This document shows, in pieces, positions 8,031 through 16,815 of a stretch of DNA of 34,584 nt. A program made the position numbers and the translations under genes. Source of the stretch: JAWXUD01 sp044432945 (GTDB lineage: Bacteria; Cyanobacteriota; Vampirovibrionia; Gastranaerophilales; Gastranaerophilaceae); NCBI GenBank assembly GCA_044432945.1, contig JAWXUD010000019.1, positions 1 through 34,584 on the forward strand, read 5' to 3'. The stretch's first letter is position 1. Each line of letters begins with the position of its first letter. The notes below the pieces were generated by a model, which worked only from the letters and a program-made list of their open reading frames with translations, did not search any database and was not told the DNA's origin.

Positions 8031-9089
8031 TTGAAAATGATTAATTTCAAAAAAGGTTTTACACTAGCGGAGGTTTTAATAACATTAGGAATTATTGGTG
8101 TAGTCGCATCAATGACTTTGCCATCACTATTTAGTAATTACCAAACAAACGTACTAACACGTAAAAAAGAGTTATTTGTCGGACGGCTAGAAGAAGCTAT
8201 GAATCAGATGAGATTTCACGAAAAACTTACTGGTTATAAGAGTCTTGAGGAATTTATTGAAGAATTAGGACAATATTTAAAAATCAACGAGATATGCGAT
8301 AATGATGAGCTTACGAGCTGTTTTCCAGATATTGTAAAAACAGCTACACTTGAAAAAGATACTGAAATAGATTTATCAATTGGATATGACATAGGAACTG
8401 CACCAATACGAAACGATTTATTCACAAACAATATGGGTATAATATTTGCCGATGGCGTTAGTGGAATTATAAATTACAAAGACAATTGTGAATGGCTTGA
8501 CCCATATCGTGGCGGAGAAAGCAGAAGCGAAGCAGGAAGCTGTTTGTCATTAGTTTATGATTTAAACGGACTTAGTGGAAGAAATACAGCAGGAAACGAT
8601 ATCCACACATATAATGCAGTAATCGATTGCTTATATTTAACAGATGGTGGTACTTGCTTTAATCAAAGTGCGTTTATTACTAGTGCATTAACATATGCTG
8701 AATGTGAAGCTCAAAAAGATGATTTAAAAATAAATGCATGCTGTTCAGTTAGCGATTGTAACAATACTGATTATTGGGCAGGAGCAGTCGCAACCTGTGG
8801 AGGAATTGACTATCTACCATCAATGGAAGATATAGCTGATTTTGCAACCAATGTTTATGGAGTAACAATAGGCTCATATAGTGCAGTTTATGACCTAGAA
8901 ATAGATACAGAAATAACAGCCATCTTTGGATTGACAGATAGTTTCAGAATAATGTCTAATGAAGAATATAGCTCCACTCACGTTGCTCACAGATATTTTG
9001 ACAAAGAATATACAACAGCTGGTGGGTCAAGCAGTACACAGAGCGAACGTGATTATTCCACAAGCAAATATACTCTTTGTATTCAATAA
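8031..9089 (+). CDS. Type IV pseudopilin-like protein (copy 2)
   Basis: A 352-residue protein starting at TTG, chosen because AAAGGAGG ends 6 nt before it; the ATG two codons later would be 12 nt away. The prepilin site is KKG|FTLAEV: cleavage after G9 gives F10 as +1 and E14 as +5, followed by a hydrophobic helix. It shares with copies 1 and 3 the blocks MGIIFADGVSGIINY...CEWLDPY and NTDYWAGAVATCGG. The tail (SNEEYSSTH...YTLCIQ) aligns with the tail of copy 3 but uses ordinary A+T-rich codons and looks diverged. The protein is probably anchored or assembled by a type II secretion/type IV pilus-like machine. It is divergent from XRE copy 2, with a terminator at 9123. Confidence 0.85.
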   Translation: MKMINFKKGFTLAEVLITLGIIGVVASMTLPSLFSNYQTNVLTRKKELFVGRLEEAMNQMRFHEKLTGYKSLEEFIEELGQYLKINEICDNDELTSCFPDIVKTATLEKDTEIDLSIGYDIGTAPIRNDLFTNNMGIIFADGVSGIINYKDNCEWLDPYRGGESRSEAGSCLSLVYDLNGLSGRNTAGNDIHTYNAVIDCLYLTDGGTCFNQSAFITSALTYAECEAQKDDLKINACCSVSDCNNTDYWAGAVATCGGIDYLPSMEDIADFATNVYGVTIGSYSAVYDLEIDTEITAIFGLTDSFRIMSNEEYSSTHVAHRYFDKEYTTAGGSSSTQSERDYSTSKYTLCIQ

Positions 9090-9122
9090 AAACGAACATA
9101 ATTTTATAAATAATTAGATAAC

Positions 9123-9155
9123 AAAAGCGAAACGATTTTCAATCGTTTCGCTTTT
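9123..9155. terminator. Terminator between convergent genes
   Basis: A perfect 14-bp stem, AAAAGCGAAACGAT/ATCGTTTCGCTTTT, with a 5-nt loop. It serves the pseudopilin (+) and the gene at 9174 (-). Confidence 0.88.
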
Positions 9156-9173
9156 ATTTAAACAATCTATAAT

Positions 9174-9539
9174 TTATTTTTTTGCAAAAAAGTTAGTTAC
9201 TGTATCAACTGTATTTCTCACATAATCTCTTGTAGTGGTTGTTATTTCAACACCATTATCTTTTGGCTTCATATCCTTAACTGTATAATACATATCAGTA
9301 CCAGAATTTAATGACGTATATTTACTCACAACTTTACTACCATCAGCATGAGTTGTTGCAATTCTATTCGTATTAAAATCGGGTCCATTAAATTGAGATT
9401 GGACAACCCTTTTACCAGATGTTGCATTCTCGCTCATCCTCGACCCGACAGTTCCAACTATCTTACCTTTTCCACCTAGAAACAATCCTTTAGATTGATT
9501 GAACCCTTTAACATTTGGTATTATTTGAGACATTTTCAT
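9174..9539 (-). CDS. Unknown 121-residue protein
   Basis: Not recognised. It is a small, basic, Thr/Ser/Asn-rich protein with no signal peptide or membrane segment. Residues 14-31 are Gly/Lys-rich (KGLFLGGKGKIVGTVGSR) and the C-terminal half looks beta-rich (SKVVSKYTSL...MYYTVKDMKP...GVEITTTT) before a short helical end. An AAAGGAAT stretch on the minus strand is a fair Shine-Dalgarno. It has its own terminator at 9123 and lies about 100 bp downstream of the ACT gene, so it may have its own promoter. The coding call rests on length, Shine-Dalgarno and terminator placement. Confidence 0.65.
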   Translation of the reverse strand: MKMSQIIPNVKGFNQSKGLFLGGKGKIVGTVGSRMSENATSGKRVVQSQFNGPDFNTNRIATTHADGSKVVSKYTSLNSGTDMYYTVKDMKPKDNGVEITTTTRDYVRNTVDTVTNFFAKK

Positions 9540-9642
9540 AAGATTATTCCTTTCAAATCACATTATTAAAATTTCAGATAACACACAAAAACCGATGAAA
9601 TTTAATATTTACCAGTATGTAAAAAAATATTAAAAAATCCTA

Positions 9643-9921
9643 CTAAATAATATGCATATTATCAAAAATTTCTTTTCTTTGAACCAATATTTCCATACCT
9701 AATTTTTGACCAGCTTCGATAACAGCTTGTTTTGTATCAGCAAAAGAGCGAGAAGAGTTTTCAATACTACCCAACATAAACATTACAAAATGCCCTTGCA
9801 TCAATGTTTGTTTTATATCTTCAATATTAACTTCATACTCAGCCAACACTGTAGCTACTTTAGCTACAATACCAACTTTATCAACACCAGAAACAGTTAT
9901 AATAATTTTATTCTCAGACAT
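9643..9921 (-). CDS. ACT-domain protein
   Basis: A 92-residue single ACT domain: KIIITVSGVDKVGIVAKVATVLAEYEVNIEDIKQ is the classic beta-alpha-beta start with the G-V-DKVGIVA ligand loop, and a second beta-alpha unit follows (VMFMLGSIENSS). This matches the UPF0237/GcvR-like family of stand-alone ACT proteins, which bind amino acids and often act as regulators. It starts 11 bp after the symporter stop on the same strand, with its ribosome site inside the end of that gene, so they form an operon. A role in sensing the amino acid carried by the symporter is a reasonable inference. Confidence 0.85.
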   Translation of the reverse strand: MSENKIIITVSGVDKVGIVAKVATVLAEYEVNIEDIKQTLMQGHFVMFMLGSIENSSRSFADTKQAVIEAGQKLGMEILVQRKEIFDNMHII

Positions 9922-9932
9922 TATATAAACCC

Positions 9933-11486
9933 TTACCCTTCGCTTACTTCAACAGCTACAGGTTCAACATTCAACCAATCACTATTAATTTTCTTACCCA
10001 ATTGATATTTTCGACAATACTCAGCCAAATCTTTTTTAACCTCTGGAGCTAAAATATACATCGCTATAATATTAGGAATAGACATAGCAATCATCATCGC
10101 ATCAGTAATATTGATAACAGAAGTTACATTCAATACAGAACCGATAACAATAAAAGAACAATATATTAATTGGAACGCCAAACTTCTTTTCTTACCTTCA
10201 CCAACAAGGAAGTTCCATGATTTTTGACCATAATAAGCCCAAGAAATCAAAGTTGATAACGCATACAATAAAACTATGCAAGCAAGAATTTTAGGGAAAA
10301 ATGGCATAACTGAAGAAATAGCTTCAGATGTCATTTCAATACCAGAAGTATGACCTAAATGAGATTGATAAACCCCAGTTATAACAATTGCAAAAGCTGT
10401 TAAGGTACACATAAAACCAGTTAAAAACGGCTCTAACAATGATACAAACCCTTGTGATAATGGCTCATCAGTTTTAACAGTTGCATAAGCGATAGGTGCA
10501 GAACCCGTACCAGCCTCATTTGACTGGACTGAACGGCGTAACCCCATAATCATCGCAGCGAACATACCACCATAAACTGACTCAGGCTTGAACGCCTCTG
10601 TCATAATGACATAAGCAGCATGAGGAATTAATTTAAAATTCATAATAATAACAATTAATGCAGAAAATAAATATACGAATATTTTCAAAGGCACGATTTT
10701 TTCAGTAACCTTAACGATACTTTTAATCCCGCCGATAACAATCATTCCAACAACAATCGCCATAATCAAGCCAATCGCCCAATGGAAATTATGTAAAAAG
10801 CTATGCTCATTACCAGTCGCACTAATAACCATATTAGTCGCTTGGTTAATTTGAATCATATTACCGCCTGTAATACCTCCACAAATACAAAGTACCGCAA
10901 ACATTACAGCTAGAGGTTGCCCCAACCAACGTAATTTTTTTCTAGTCAAACCATGTGCCATATAATGCATAGGTCCACCAGATATCGTCCCGTCTAAATT
11001 AAATCGTCTATATTTAACCGCCAACGCAGCTTCTACGAATTTCAAAGACATACCTAAAACCGCACCGATAATAATCCAAAAAGCAGCACCAGGACCACCC
11101 ATAGATATCGCAATCGCAACACCAGCAATACTTCCAAGCCCTACCGTCCCTGAAAGGGCTGTCATCAATGCTTGAAAAGAAGAAACCTCACCAGCACCTG
11201 ATTGCTCTGAAGCTTTTTTAGGCTTGAACACTAAATCAATTGCGTGTTTAAATCCCCAAACGGCAATTCCACGCAAGTAAAACGTGAAAAATAAACCCGC
11301 TATCAATATCCAAAAAATTATCAAAGGAACAGGTGTTCCCAAAATCGTCACTGGATAAAAAATTACATCAGCAATCTTATCCGTAAACGGTGCAATTTTT
11401 TCGTCCATTATTACATCGAAATTAAAAGCACAAGCTTTTTGGACATTCAGTAAAAGTGTTAAAAGTACAATTGAAATTTTGTTCAT
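9933..11486 (-). CDS. AGCS-family sodium:alanine/glycine symporter
   Basis: A 517-residue multi-spanning inner-membrane transporter that imports alanine or glycine with sodium. Family signatures include GTVGLGSIAGVAIAISMGGPGAAFW, SGGPMHYM and the region SNEAGTGSAPIAYA. I chose the ATG at 11486 because AAAGGAAAA precedes it and MNKISIVLLTLLL is a normal first helix; the open frame extends 25 codons further to 11561, but that part reads as untranslated leader. It is co-transcribed with the downstream ACT protein. The leader can fold (see 11511). The substrate is assigned from family knowledge only. Confidence 0.92.
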   Translation of the reverse strand: MNKISIVLLTLLLNVQKACAFNFDVIMDEKIAPFTDKIADVIFYPVTILGTPVPLIIFWILIAGLFFTFYLRGIAVWGFKHAIDLVFKPKKASEQSGAGEVSSFQALMTALSGTVGLGSIAGVAIAISMGGPGAAFWIIIGAVLGMSLKFVEAALAVKYRRFNLDGTISGGPMHYMAHGLTRKKLRWLGQPLAVMFAVLCICGGITGGNMIQINQATNMVISATGNEHSFLHNFHWAIGLIMAIVVGMIVIGGIKSIVKVTEKIVPLKIFVYLFSALIVIIMNFKLIPHAAYVIMTEAFKPESVYGGMFAAMIMGLRRSVQSNEAGTGSAPIAYATVKTDEPLSQGFVSLLEPFLTGFMCTLTAFAIVITGVYQSHLGHTSGIEMTSEAISSVMPFFPKILACIVLLYALSTLISWAYYGQKSWNFLVGEGKKRSLAFQLIYCSFIVIGSVLNVTSVINITDAMMIAMSIPNIIAMYILAPEVKKDLAEYCRKYQLGKKINSDWLNVEPVAVEVSEG

Positions 11487-11510
11487 TAATATTTTCCTTT
11501 CGGGTTTATA

Positions 11511-11567
11511 TACAGGCTCAGTGCAACTTTTCAGCGAATAAAAATATTCTATGCAAACCAACCTGTA
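11511..11567 (-). promoter_or_regulatory. Possible structured leader of the symporter mRNA
   Basis: On the minus strand a closing helix TACAGG/CCTGTA (11562-11567 with 11511-11516) encloses a GAATA-TTTT-TATTC hairpin (11536-11549). It ends about 24 nt before the chosen start codon. AGCS genes are sometimes under riboswitches (glycine class), but I do not see that consensus here. This is a weak structural observation only. Confidence 0.3.
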
Positions 11568-11771
11568 ATCATTATATCAAAAACATAGATATATGACATA
11601 ATAATTTTATAAAAAATCAAATTCCACGCTATTTCAACTAACAAACAGCACCTGTAATGCAATAATATCAATAGTTTTCGCAATTGTAAACATTTAAAAC
11701 TTTTTTCTAATTTACATTTAAAATTTAAGTGATATTATATATATAAGAGTAATTTGAGGTGTTTATAGAGT
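11568..11771. promoter_or_regulatory. Divergent promoter region between the symporter and GH57 genes
   Basis: No gene. On the plus strand there is a TTGTAAACATT motif at about 11684, a TATTAT -10-like hexamer at 11733-11738 and a GAGGTG about 11 nt before the GH57 ATG. The symporter promoter must lie here on the minus strand, but I cannot single it out. Confidence 0.4.
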
Positions 11772-13967
11772 ATGATGAGCCAATATAAAAAATTATCAAT
11801 AGCTTTTTACTGGCATTTCCATCAGCCCATTTATCAGCTATCGCCAAACAGTGATTTTGTTATGCCATGGGTTAGACTACACGCCATAAAAGACTATTTT
11901 GACATGGTTAATATTCTTGATAATCACCCTAACATCAAATTAAATTTCAACATAGTGCCGATATTGCTTGACGCTTTAATCGAATACAGCGAAAAAGATT
12001 ATCATGACCTACATTCTAGGTTAACTTGCAAAGCTACGAAAGATTTGACTAACGATGATAAAGAATTTATTATCAACAACTTCTTTGATGCGAATTACCA
12101 AAATATGATCTTAGCCAATAACGAATACCACAGACTTTTTCAAATATATCAATCATCGCAAATTAATGACATAAATATATTCAACGACCAAGAGTATTCT
12201 GATTTAATGGCGTTATTTAACCTTGCTTGGTTTGACCCTTGCCATAAAAACGATTATCCTGAATTAAAAAAATTAATAAAAAAAGAAAAAAAATACACAT
12301 TAACTGATAGAAAAAATATCATTAAAATTCAGCGTAATATCATCAAAAAAATAATACCTACTTATAAAAAATATTTAGATGAAGGACGCATTGAGATAAC
12401 AACAAGCCCTTATTATCACACAATTTTGCCTGTATTATTAGGTGATAGTGATAACGATATAAAAATGGGAGATGATGCAAAATTACAATGCGAATTAGCA
12501 CTTGATAAAATTGAAGAGGTTTTTGGCAAACGCCCTAAAGGAATGTGGCCTTCTGAACATTGCATTAGCCCTAATGAATTAAAATTATTTAAAGAACTCG
12601 GACTTGATTGGACAATTTCTGATGAAGGAATTTTATCAAACTCTATAAATTTCGAATTTATCCGTGATTTCAAAGGATATTTAGAAGATCCATTACCACT
12701 AACAAAATCCTACCAATACGAGGATTTAAAAATCATATTCAGGGATTCTGTAATACCTAGTCTCATAAGCTTTGAATACCCAAACCACGATCAAATAGCA
12801 GCAGCAAATGATTTATACGACAGGATAAAAGTTGCACAAAACAAATTGTTATCATCACCTGATGACAACCACCTTTTAACAATCGCACTTGATGGCGAAA
12901 ATAGTTGGGAAAAATACAACAATGATGGAAACTTATTCTTATCTACAATTTACAAATTGATAGAAGAAGATAGCTCTTTAGAAACGGTCTTAATCAGTGA
13001 TTATCTTAAAAAAGATACCCCTAAACCGCTAAACAAAATCACTTCAGGTTCTTGGATAAATAAAGATTTTAAACTTTGGGCTGATGAAGTGCAAAAAGAT
13101 TTAGCATGGGATTATTTAAAAATAACTCACGAAAGCTTTATTGAATTCAAACAAAACAATCCAAATCACCCAAATATCGAATTAGCACATAGAGAATTAC
13201 TTATCACACAAGGAAGCGATTGGTTTTGGTGGTATGGCGAACCTAACGATTCTGGAAGAGATAATATTTTTGATTATATCTTTAGAGAACATTTGAAAAA
13301 TGTTTATATTTATCTTGGATTGGCAATCCCCGAGTTTTTAGACAATCCTATTAGTCCAACAACTAACAAACCTTCTAGATATCCAAAAAATAAATTCACA
13401 CCACAAATTAACGGTGCTGAAGACAGTGAAGAAAATTGGCTAAACGCTGGTTGCATCAAAATTCCTGACGGACCAGTATTAAAAGAAGATAAGTTTTTTG
13501 ACAAAATTTGTTTTGGATACGATAAAGAAAATTTATATCTAAGATTTTACATAAGTGAATACGCTAACCAAAACAACTTTAATACAAACAAAACTCATCA
13601 AATGTTTTTATATACAAGGTCGCAAGACAAAAAACAATCCTTATCTCCGATAAGAATTGTTCACAAAAAAGAAAATATTTTACCTATTTCTAAAGAAAAA
13701 TTTCATAGTGAAATAGAAATTGCTGTTAGCAACGGTGAAATTTCATTGCTAAGAAAAATCAAAGCTATTCCTAATAATCTTTGGATTATTGGCAACAATA
13801 AAAATATAGATATTGTTTATGACAAAATGATAGATGTGAAAATCCCATTTAATTGTATCGATGTTGATACTGATGATACGTTAGAGTTTTTATTCATAAA
13901 CGCTAATAGTGGAATGAAAGATTCATATATACCAAATGAAATGCTTTTAACTTTAAAAAGAACATAA
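11772..13967 (+). CDS. Glycoside hydrolase family 57 protein (amylase/glucanotransferase type)
   Basis: A 731-residue protein, probably an intracellular alpha-glucan-active enzyme, since there is no signal peptide. The GH57 conserved regions are visible: HFHQP (15-19), GMWPSEHCIS with predicted nucleophile E262, WTISDEG, IALDGENSW with predicted acid/base D374, and ELLITQGSDWFWWYG near the end of the catalytic part. From about residue 550 there is a beta-rich C-terminal domain (INGAEDSEENWLNAG onward) resembling the glucodextranase/CBM9-like module found at the end of similar GH57 proteins. It could hydrolyse glycogen or starch-type chains; exact specificity cannot be read. It is single-gene, with a perfect palindromic terminator at 13974. 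Confidence 0.92.
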   Translation: MMSQYKKLSIAFYWHFHQPIYQLSPNSDFVMPWVRLHAIKDYFDMVNILDNHPNIKLNFNIVPILLDALIEYSEKDYHDLHSRLTCKATKDLTNDDKEFIINNFFDANYQNMILANNEYHRLFQIYQSSQINDINIFNDQEYSDLMALFNLAWFDPCHKNDYPELKKLIKKEKKYTLTDRKNIIKIQRNIIKKIIPTYKKYLDEGRIEITTSPYYHTILPVLLGDSDNDIKMGDDAKLQCELALDKIEEVFGKRPKGMWPSEHCISPNELKLFKELGLDWTISDEGILSNSINFEFIRDFKGYLEDPLPLTKSYQYEDLKIIFRDSVIPSLISFEYPNHDQIAAANDLYDRIKVAQNKLLSSPDDNHLLTIALDGENSWEKYNNDGNLFLSTIYKLIEEDSSLETVLISDYLKKDTPKPLNKITSGSWINKDFKLWADEVQKDLAWDYLKITHESFIEFKQNNPNHPNIELAHRELLITQGSDWFWWYGEPNDSGRDNIFDYIFREHLKNVYIYLGLAIPEFLDNPISPTTNKPSRYPKNKFTPQINGAEDSEENWLNAGCIKIPDGPVLKEDKFFDKICFGYDKENLYLRFYISEYANQNNFNTNKTHQMFLYTRSQDKKQSLSPIRIVHKKENILPISKEKFHSEIEIAVSNGEISLLRKIKAIPNNLWIIGNNKNIDIVYDKMIDVKIPFNCIDVDTDDTLEFLFINANSGMKDSYIPNEMLLTLKRT

Positions 13968-13973
13968 TTATTT

Positions 13974-14011
13974 CAACAAAAAAACTCCGAAATTTCGGAG
14001 TTTTTTTGTTG
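13974..14011. terminator. Bidirectional terminator, 38-bp perfect palindrome
   Basis: A perfect inverted repeat with core AACTCCGAAATTTCGGAGTT and A7/T7 flanks. It serves GH57 (+) and the convergent cluster ending at 14026 (-). Confidence 0.9.
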
Positions 14012-14025
14012 TTTTAAAACATTAT

Positions 14026-14355
14026 CTACATATTATAATAGCCAACAGTTGCTACATTTGATTCAAACATCGACTTAGCGGATTGATATTCAGCTTCAAT
14101 CATTTTCAACCTAGTATTATATTGCAATTGTTGTGCATCAAGCTTTTGTTCTAGTGCCTTGAGCTTTGCCTGCCGTTGGTTCAGCATTTTTGTTGCAGGA
14201 GATTCAGGATCATAATCATTGCCAACTTCCAACAAATCATCAACAGATTTTAACAAACCCATTTTTGTTTGCGTAATCAATTGAAGCTTGTATTCCAAAT
14301 CTAATCTAGATTGCTGCAAATACTGCATTCTGATTGTAGCTGTGATTAATCCCAT
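14026..14355 (-). CDS. Small MGLITATIR-type helical protein, last gene of an unknown cluster
   Basis: A 109-residue, almost wholly helical protein. The start MGLITATIRMQYLQQSRLDLEYK has the same pattern (MG-hydrophobic, small residues, R, then a helix with LEY/AEY) as the proteins at 3252 and 15633. The C-terminal half (about 55-100) is a charged coiled coil with heptads (LKALEQKLDAQQLQYNTRLKM). The Shine-Dalgarno is AAAGGA. It is 12 nt after the 90-residue gene, so they are co-transcribed. Its size and two-helix layout recall type III needle or rod proteins, but no homology is claimed. Confidence 0.7.
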   Translation of the reverse strand: MGLITATIRMQYLQQSRLDLEYKLQLITQTKMGLLKSVDDLLEVGNDYDPESPATKMLNQRQAKLKALEQKLDAQQLQYNTRLKMIEAEYQSAKSMFESNVATVGYYNM

Positions 14356-14367
14356 TTTAATTTTCCT

Positions 14368-14640
14368 TTATCTGGTTTCGTTGAGATTATTCCCCTTTAA
14401 GAATGAATGCTGATTGTTTTCAGCTATTAATTGTTCCATTTTTTGAAATTGATGACGATGATAATTTAGTCTGTATTGTGCCATTTTCAATTTCTTTTTC
14501 ATTGTCAAAAAGTCTTTTAGTCCATTAACTAATGAAGATTTTAGAGCTTTGAACGGGCTTTTTCTTATGAGGAAATTTTTTGAATATATCAAGAAATCTA
14601 ATAATCTTTTTACATTCATCTCTAAAGTTTGACGAAGCAT
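14368..14640 (-). CDS. Unknown 90-residue basic helical protein
   Basis: Not recognised. It is strongly basic with long predicted helices (LEMNVKRLLDFLIYSKNFLIRKS, then KKLKMAQYRLNYHRHQFQKMEQLI). There is no signal peptide; the hydrophobic stretch at 9-26 is too broken by charge for a clear membrane span. A good Shine-Dalgarno (AAAGGAG) supports translation. It lies directly upstream of the MGLITATIR gene. A 193-bp gap separates it from the upstream 255-residue gene, so the pair may have its own promoter. A chaperone-like partner role is possible but unsupported. Confidence 0.6.
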   Translation of the reverse strand: MLRQTLEMNVKRLLDFLIYSKNFLIRKSPFKALKSSLVNGLKDFLTMKKKLKMAQYRLNYHRHQFQKMEQLIAENNQHSFLKGNNLNETR

Positions 14641-14833
14641 TTTTCTCCTTTACACTTTAGACCTACATGTATACTAAAACAAGGGATTATAAAATATTGC
14701 CATGTTGTAACAATATCTTTAACATGTCTTAACATTTGTTCAAAGTGTCTATTCATAACTCTACTTCCTTAACGGCAGATTTTCCAAAAAACTTAAATAT
14801 AAATTTAACAAATAATTCAAATGAACTATAATA
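14641..14833 (-). promoter_or_regulatory. 193-bp intergenic gap inside the minus-strand cluster
   Basis: No gene. It is A+T-rich with several ACATGT/TAACATGT-type elements (about 14661 and 14722) and may hold a promoter for the two small genes. No clear terminator hairpin follows the 255-residue gene. Confidence 0.35.
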
Positions 14834-15601
14834 TTATAAATTATCCATTGCACTACTATCGCCTTCGATAGATTCTTTTAACATCTTTTTAACGACATCA
14901 CTTTGTGTGTCTAACATATTACAAACAGTTTCTAAGTTTGCAACTTTATTAGAAAGTATAGTATCAGCGTTAGCAGTAATACTACTTGACACTGTCTGAT
15001 AAGCACTTAATGCTGCCGAACTTGTACCTGTCATCAAGTTACCCATAACAATTGCTGGCAATCCGAACTCACCTAAATATGGTGCAGCATTTGCCATGAT
15101 GTTACCCCAACCAGAAATAACACCCGCAACTGGCAACACGATACTTTCCAGTCCTAGACCATAACTATCTGCCGTACCAACACCATAAGCTGCCGCACTA
15201 GCAACATCAGCCAATCCACCTAAATCTGAGGCATAACCTGTTGCATATTCACTTCCCCAACCAGAAATTGAAGAAGCATAACCACTTGGAAATCCTGAAT
15301 AACTATATAAATCATCAGTACCATACGATGAGCTACTGCTATCTGTACTAAAATAAGAAGTACCAGGAATACTACTCATATCTGAGCTTCCGAATACAGT
15401 GGCAAAAGAAGACGGTGCTAACAAACTCGCCATATTATACAAAAATCCGCCAGAATCACTTGTACTCAAACTAGATGTGCTACCAGAAACGGTCAAGTCA
15501 CGAAGTCTATCATAAGTTTCCCATAACATAGCCTTTGCTTCACCTGATGCTGAACCAAACTTGTTTGCTATTACTAAATAACCGTCATTCTTATATGCCA
15601 T
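14834..15601 (-). CDS. Unknown Ser/Gly/Ala-rich 255-residue protein
   Basis: Not recognised. There is an N-terminal globular or helical part (MAYKNDGYLVIANKFGSASG, then AKAMLWETYDRLRDL), then a Ser/Thr/Tyr/Gly-rich low-complexity stretch (about 37-120). A hydrophobic Gly/Ala-rich region (about 125-205, e.g. LPAIVMGNLMTGTSSAALSAY) follows, and a C-terminal helix ends the protein (LSNKVANLETVCNMLDTQSDVVKKMLK). It has almost no Lys or Arg in the middle, like an exported, surface or pore-forming protein. It starts 31 nt after the 15633 gene stop with an AGAGGT site, so the two form an operon. Confidence 0.72.
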   Translation of the reverse strand: MAYKNDGYLVIANKFGSASGEAKAMLWETYDRLRDLTVSGSTSSLSTSDSGGFLYNMASLLAPSSFATVFGSSDMSSIPGTSYFSTDSSSSSYGTDDLYSYSGFPSGYASSISGWGSEYATGYASDLGGLADVASAAAYGVGTADSYGLGLESIVLPVAGVISGWGNIMANAAPYLGEFGLPAIVMGNLMTGTSSAALSAYQTVSSSITANADTILSNKVANLETVCNMLDTQSDVVKKMLKESIEGDSSAMDNL

Positions 15602-15632
15602 TTGTACCTCTTATATCTTATATAATTAATTA

Positions 15633-16604
15633 TTATTGGAAAGTATTGAAAGTGTTTTCGATGTTTTTCTCAATTACACTCTTAACTGATTCCATCTCTG
15701 TTTGAAGAGCATTTTGCTCTGTATCTAAAGCCGATAATTCTAATTCTAAAATCAAATCTTCTTGTTGAATCATTTCAGTTTCAGCATTGATGTCAGCAAT
15801 AGCTTTGTTATAAACTTGAACATTGTACTCATATTGGTTCATCGCATCATCATAAGCGTCTGTATCAGTAAGAGTTTCAGTATTTAGCGTATATACAGCT
15901 GAAGAATCTTCAAATTTAATAGATTCCGCACGTCCTGAATCATTAAAATCAATAAATGCTTTTTCTGTTGTTTCTATTTTTGTTTCTAAACTTTCAGCAT
16001 TATATTGAGTTAATGCAGATTGATTCTCACTAGGATTTGTAGGATCAATTCCGCTGTTAGCTGAAGTTAATAAATCTTCTTCACAAGTGAAATATGTTAC
16101 ACCATCTTTCTCATAAGTATAGATGCTGCTTGATGAAGCAAATGTAGAATCAGGGAAATCTGATAAAATTTGATTATAAGCAATTTCTTGAGTAGCGTCA
16201 GTTGAATCATAAGCTGACAATTCTTTATTACCAACACTAATTGGATCTCCATTGCTATCTGTTACAACTTGTGGATTAGAATTCATTGACTCAACACCAG
16301 TGTAAACATCTGCATAAGTGTAATGAGAAACTAAATAGTTATATCCATCTGGATCATTTTCTAATTCACTCATTGAACTGATTGTCTGATCATATGTACC
16401 TTCAGTGAATGAATATTGTGTTGTTGTGTAATCAGTCGTATTAGGAGCTGTTGGAACTTCTAACGCTAACATTTCTGTAAATGCTGCTGAACTTTGGTTC
16501 GCCAAAGCTGTACGAGCTTGGTTAATTTGTTGTCCTTCATACTCTGCGTTTGATTTTCTTGCTGACAAAGCTATATACCTTGCCTGTGATGCTGCCATAC
16601 CCAT
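15633..16604 (-). CDS. MGMAASQAR-type protein, first gene of the unknown cluster
   Basis: A 323-residue acidic protein. The N-terminal helix MGMAASQARYIALSARKSNAE matches the start of the 551-residue protein at 3252. The last 55 residues (from about 265: AIADINAETEMIQQEDLILELELSALDTEQNALQTEMESV) are a coiled coil ending NIENTFNTF, matching the other protein's end. The middle is Ser/Thr/Asp/Tyr-rich and not conserved between the two. There is no signal peptide or cysteine pattern; an AAGGAG site precedes the ATG. Conserved helical ends with a free middle are the layout of flagellin-like filament proteins, so a surface filament or secreted subunit is my best guess. Confidence 0.78.
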   Translation of the reverse strand: MGMAASQARYIALSARKSNAEYEGQQINQARTALANQSSAAFTEMLALEVPTAPNTTDYTTTQYSFTEGTYDQTISSMSELENDPDGYNYLVSHYTYADVYTGVESMNSNPQVVTDSNGDPISVGNKELSAYDSTDATQEIAYNQILSDFPDSTFASSSSIYTYEKDGVTYFTCEEDLLTSANSGIDPTNPSENQSALTQYNAESLETKIETTEKAFIDFNDSGRAESIKFEDSSAVYTLNTETLTDTDAYDDAMNQYEYNVQVYNKAIADINAETEMIQQEDLILELELSALDTEQNALQTEMESVKSVIEKNIENTFNTFQ

Positions 16605-16736
16605 ATAGTACGTCTCCTTCTATTTTTATTTTTCTACCTTACGTATTCTTTTATAATGATGATTTTTACAAAGTCAACATATTATAAAAATATTATACAT
16701 TATTTTTTACAAAAGTTAACACTTTAAATCACAATG

Positions 16737-16752
16737 TCATACGAACGTATGA
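16737..16752. promoter_or_regulatory. Inverted repeat upstream of the MGMAASQAR cluster
   Basis: TCATACG-AA-CGTATGA, a perfect 7-bp inverted repeat with a 2-nt spacer, lies in the 211-bp gap between ilvD and the cluster. It is about 130 nt ahead of the cluster start. It is a candidate regulator site; it does not look like an ilvD terminator, as no T run follows. Confidence 0.45.
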
Positions 16753-16815
16753 ATAAACATAGGAGATTTCATCTTTTTAGTTTATATACTATTTATACAA
16801 AATACAGCAAACGCA

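Noticed and set aside
9933..11561. Symporter start at 11561
   Set aside because: The 25 extra residues have no transporter character and there is no ribosome site at 11561, whereas AAAGGAAAA precedes the ATG at 11486.
11511..11567. Glycine riboswitch upstream of the symporter
   Set aside because: The foldable leader is too short and lacks the conserved glycine aptamer blocks, so only an unspecified fold is noted.
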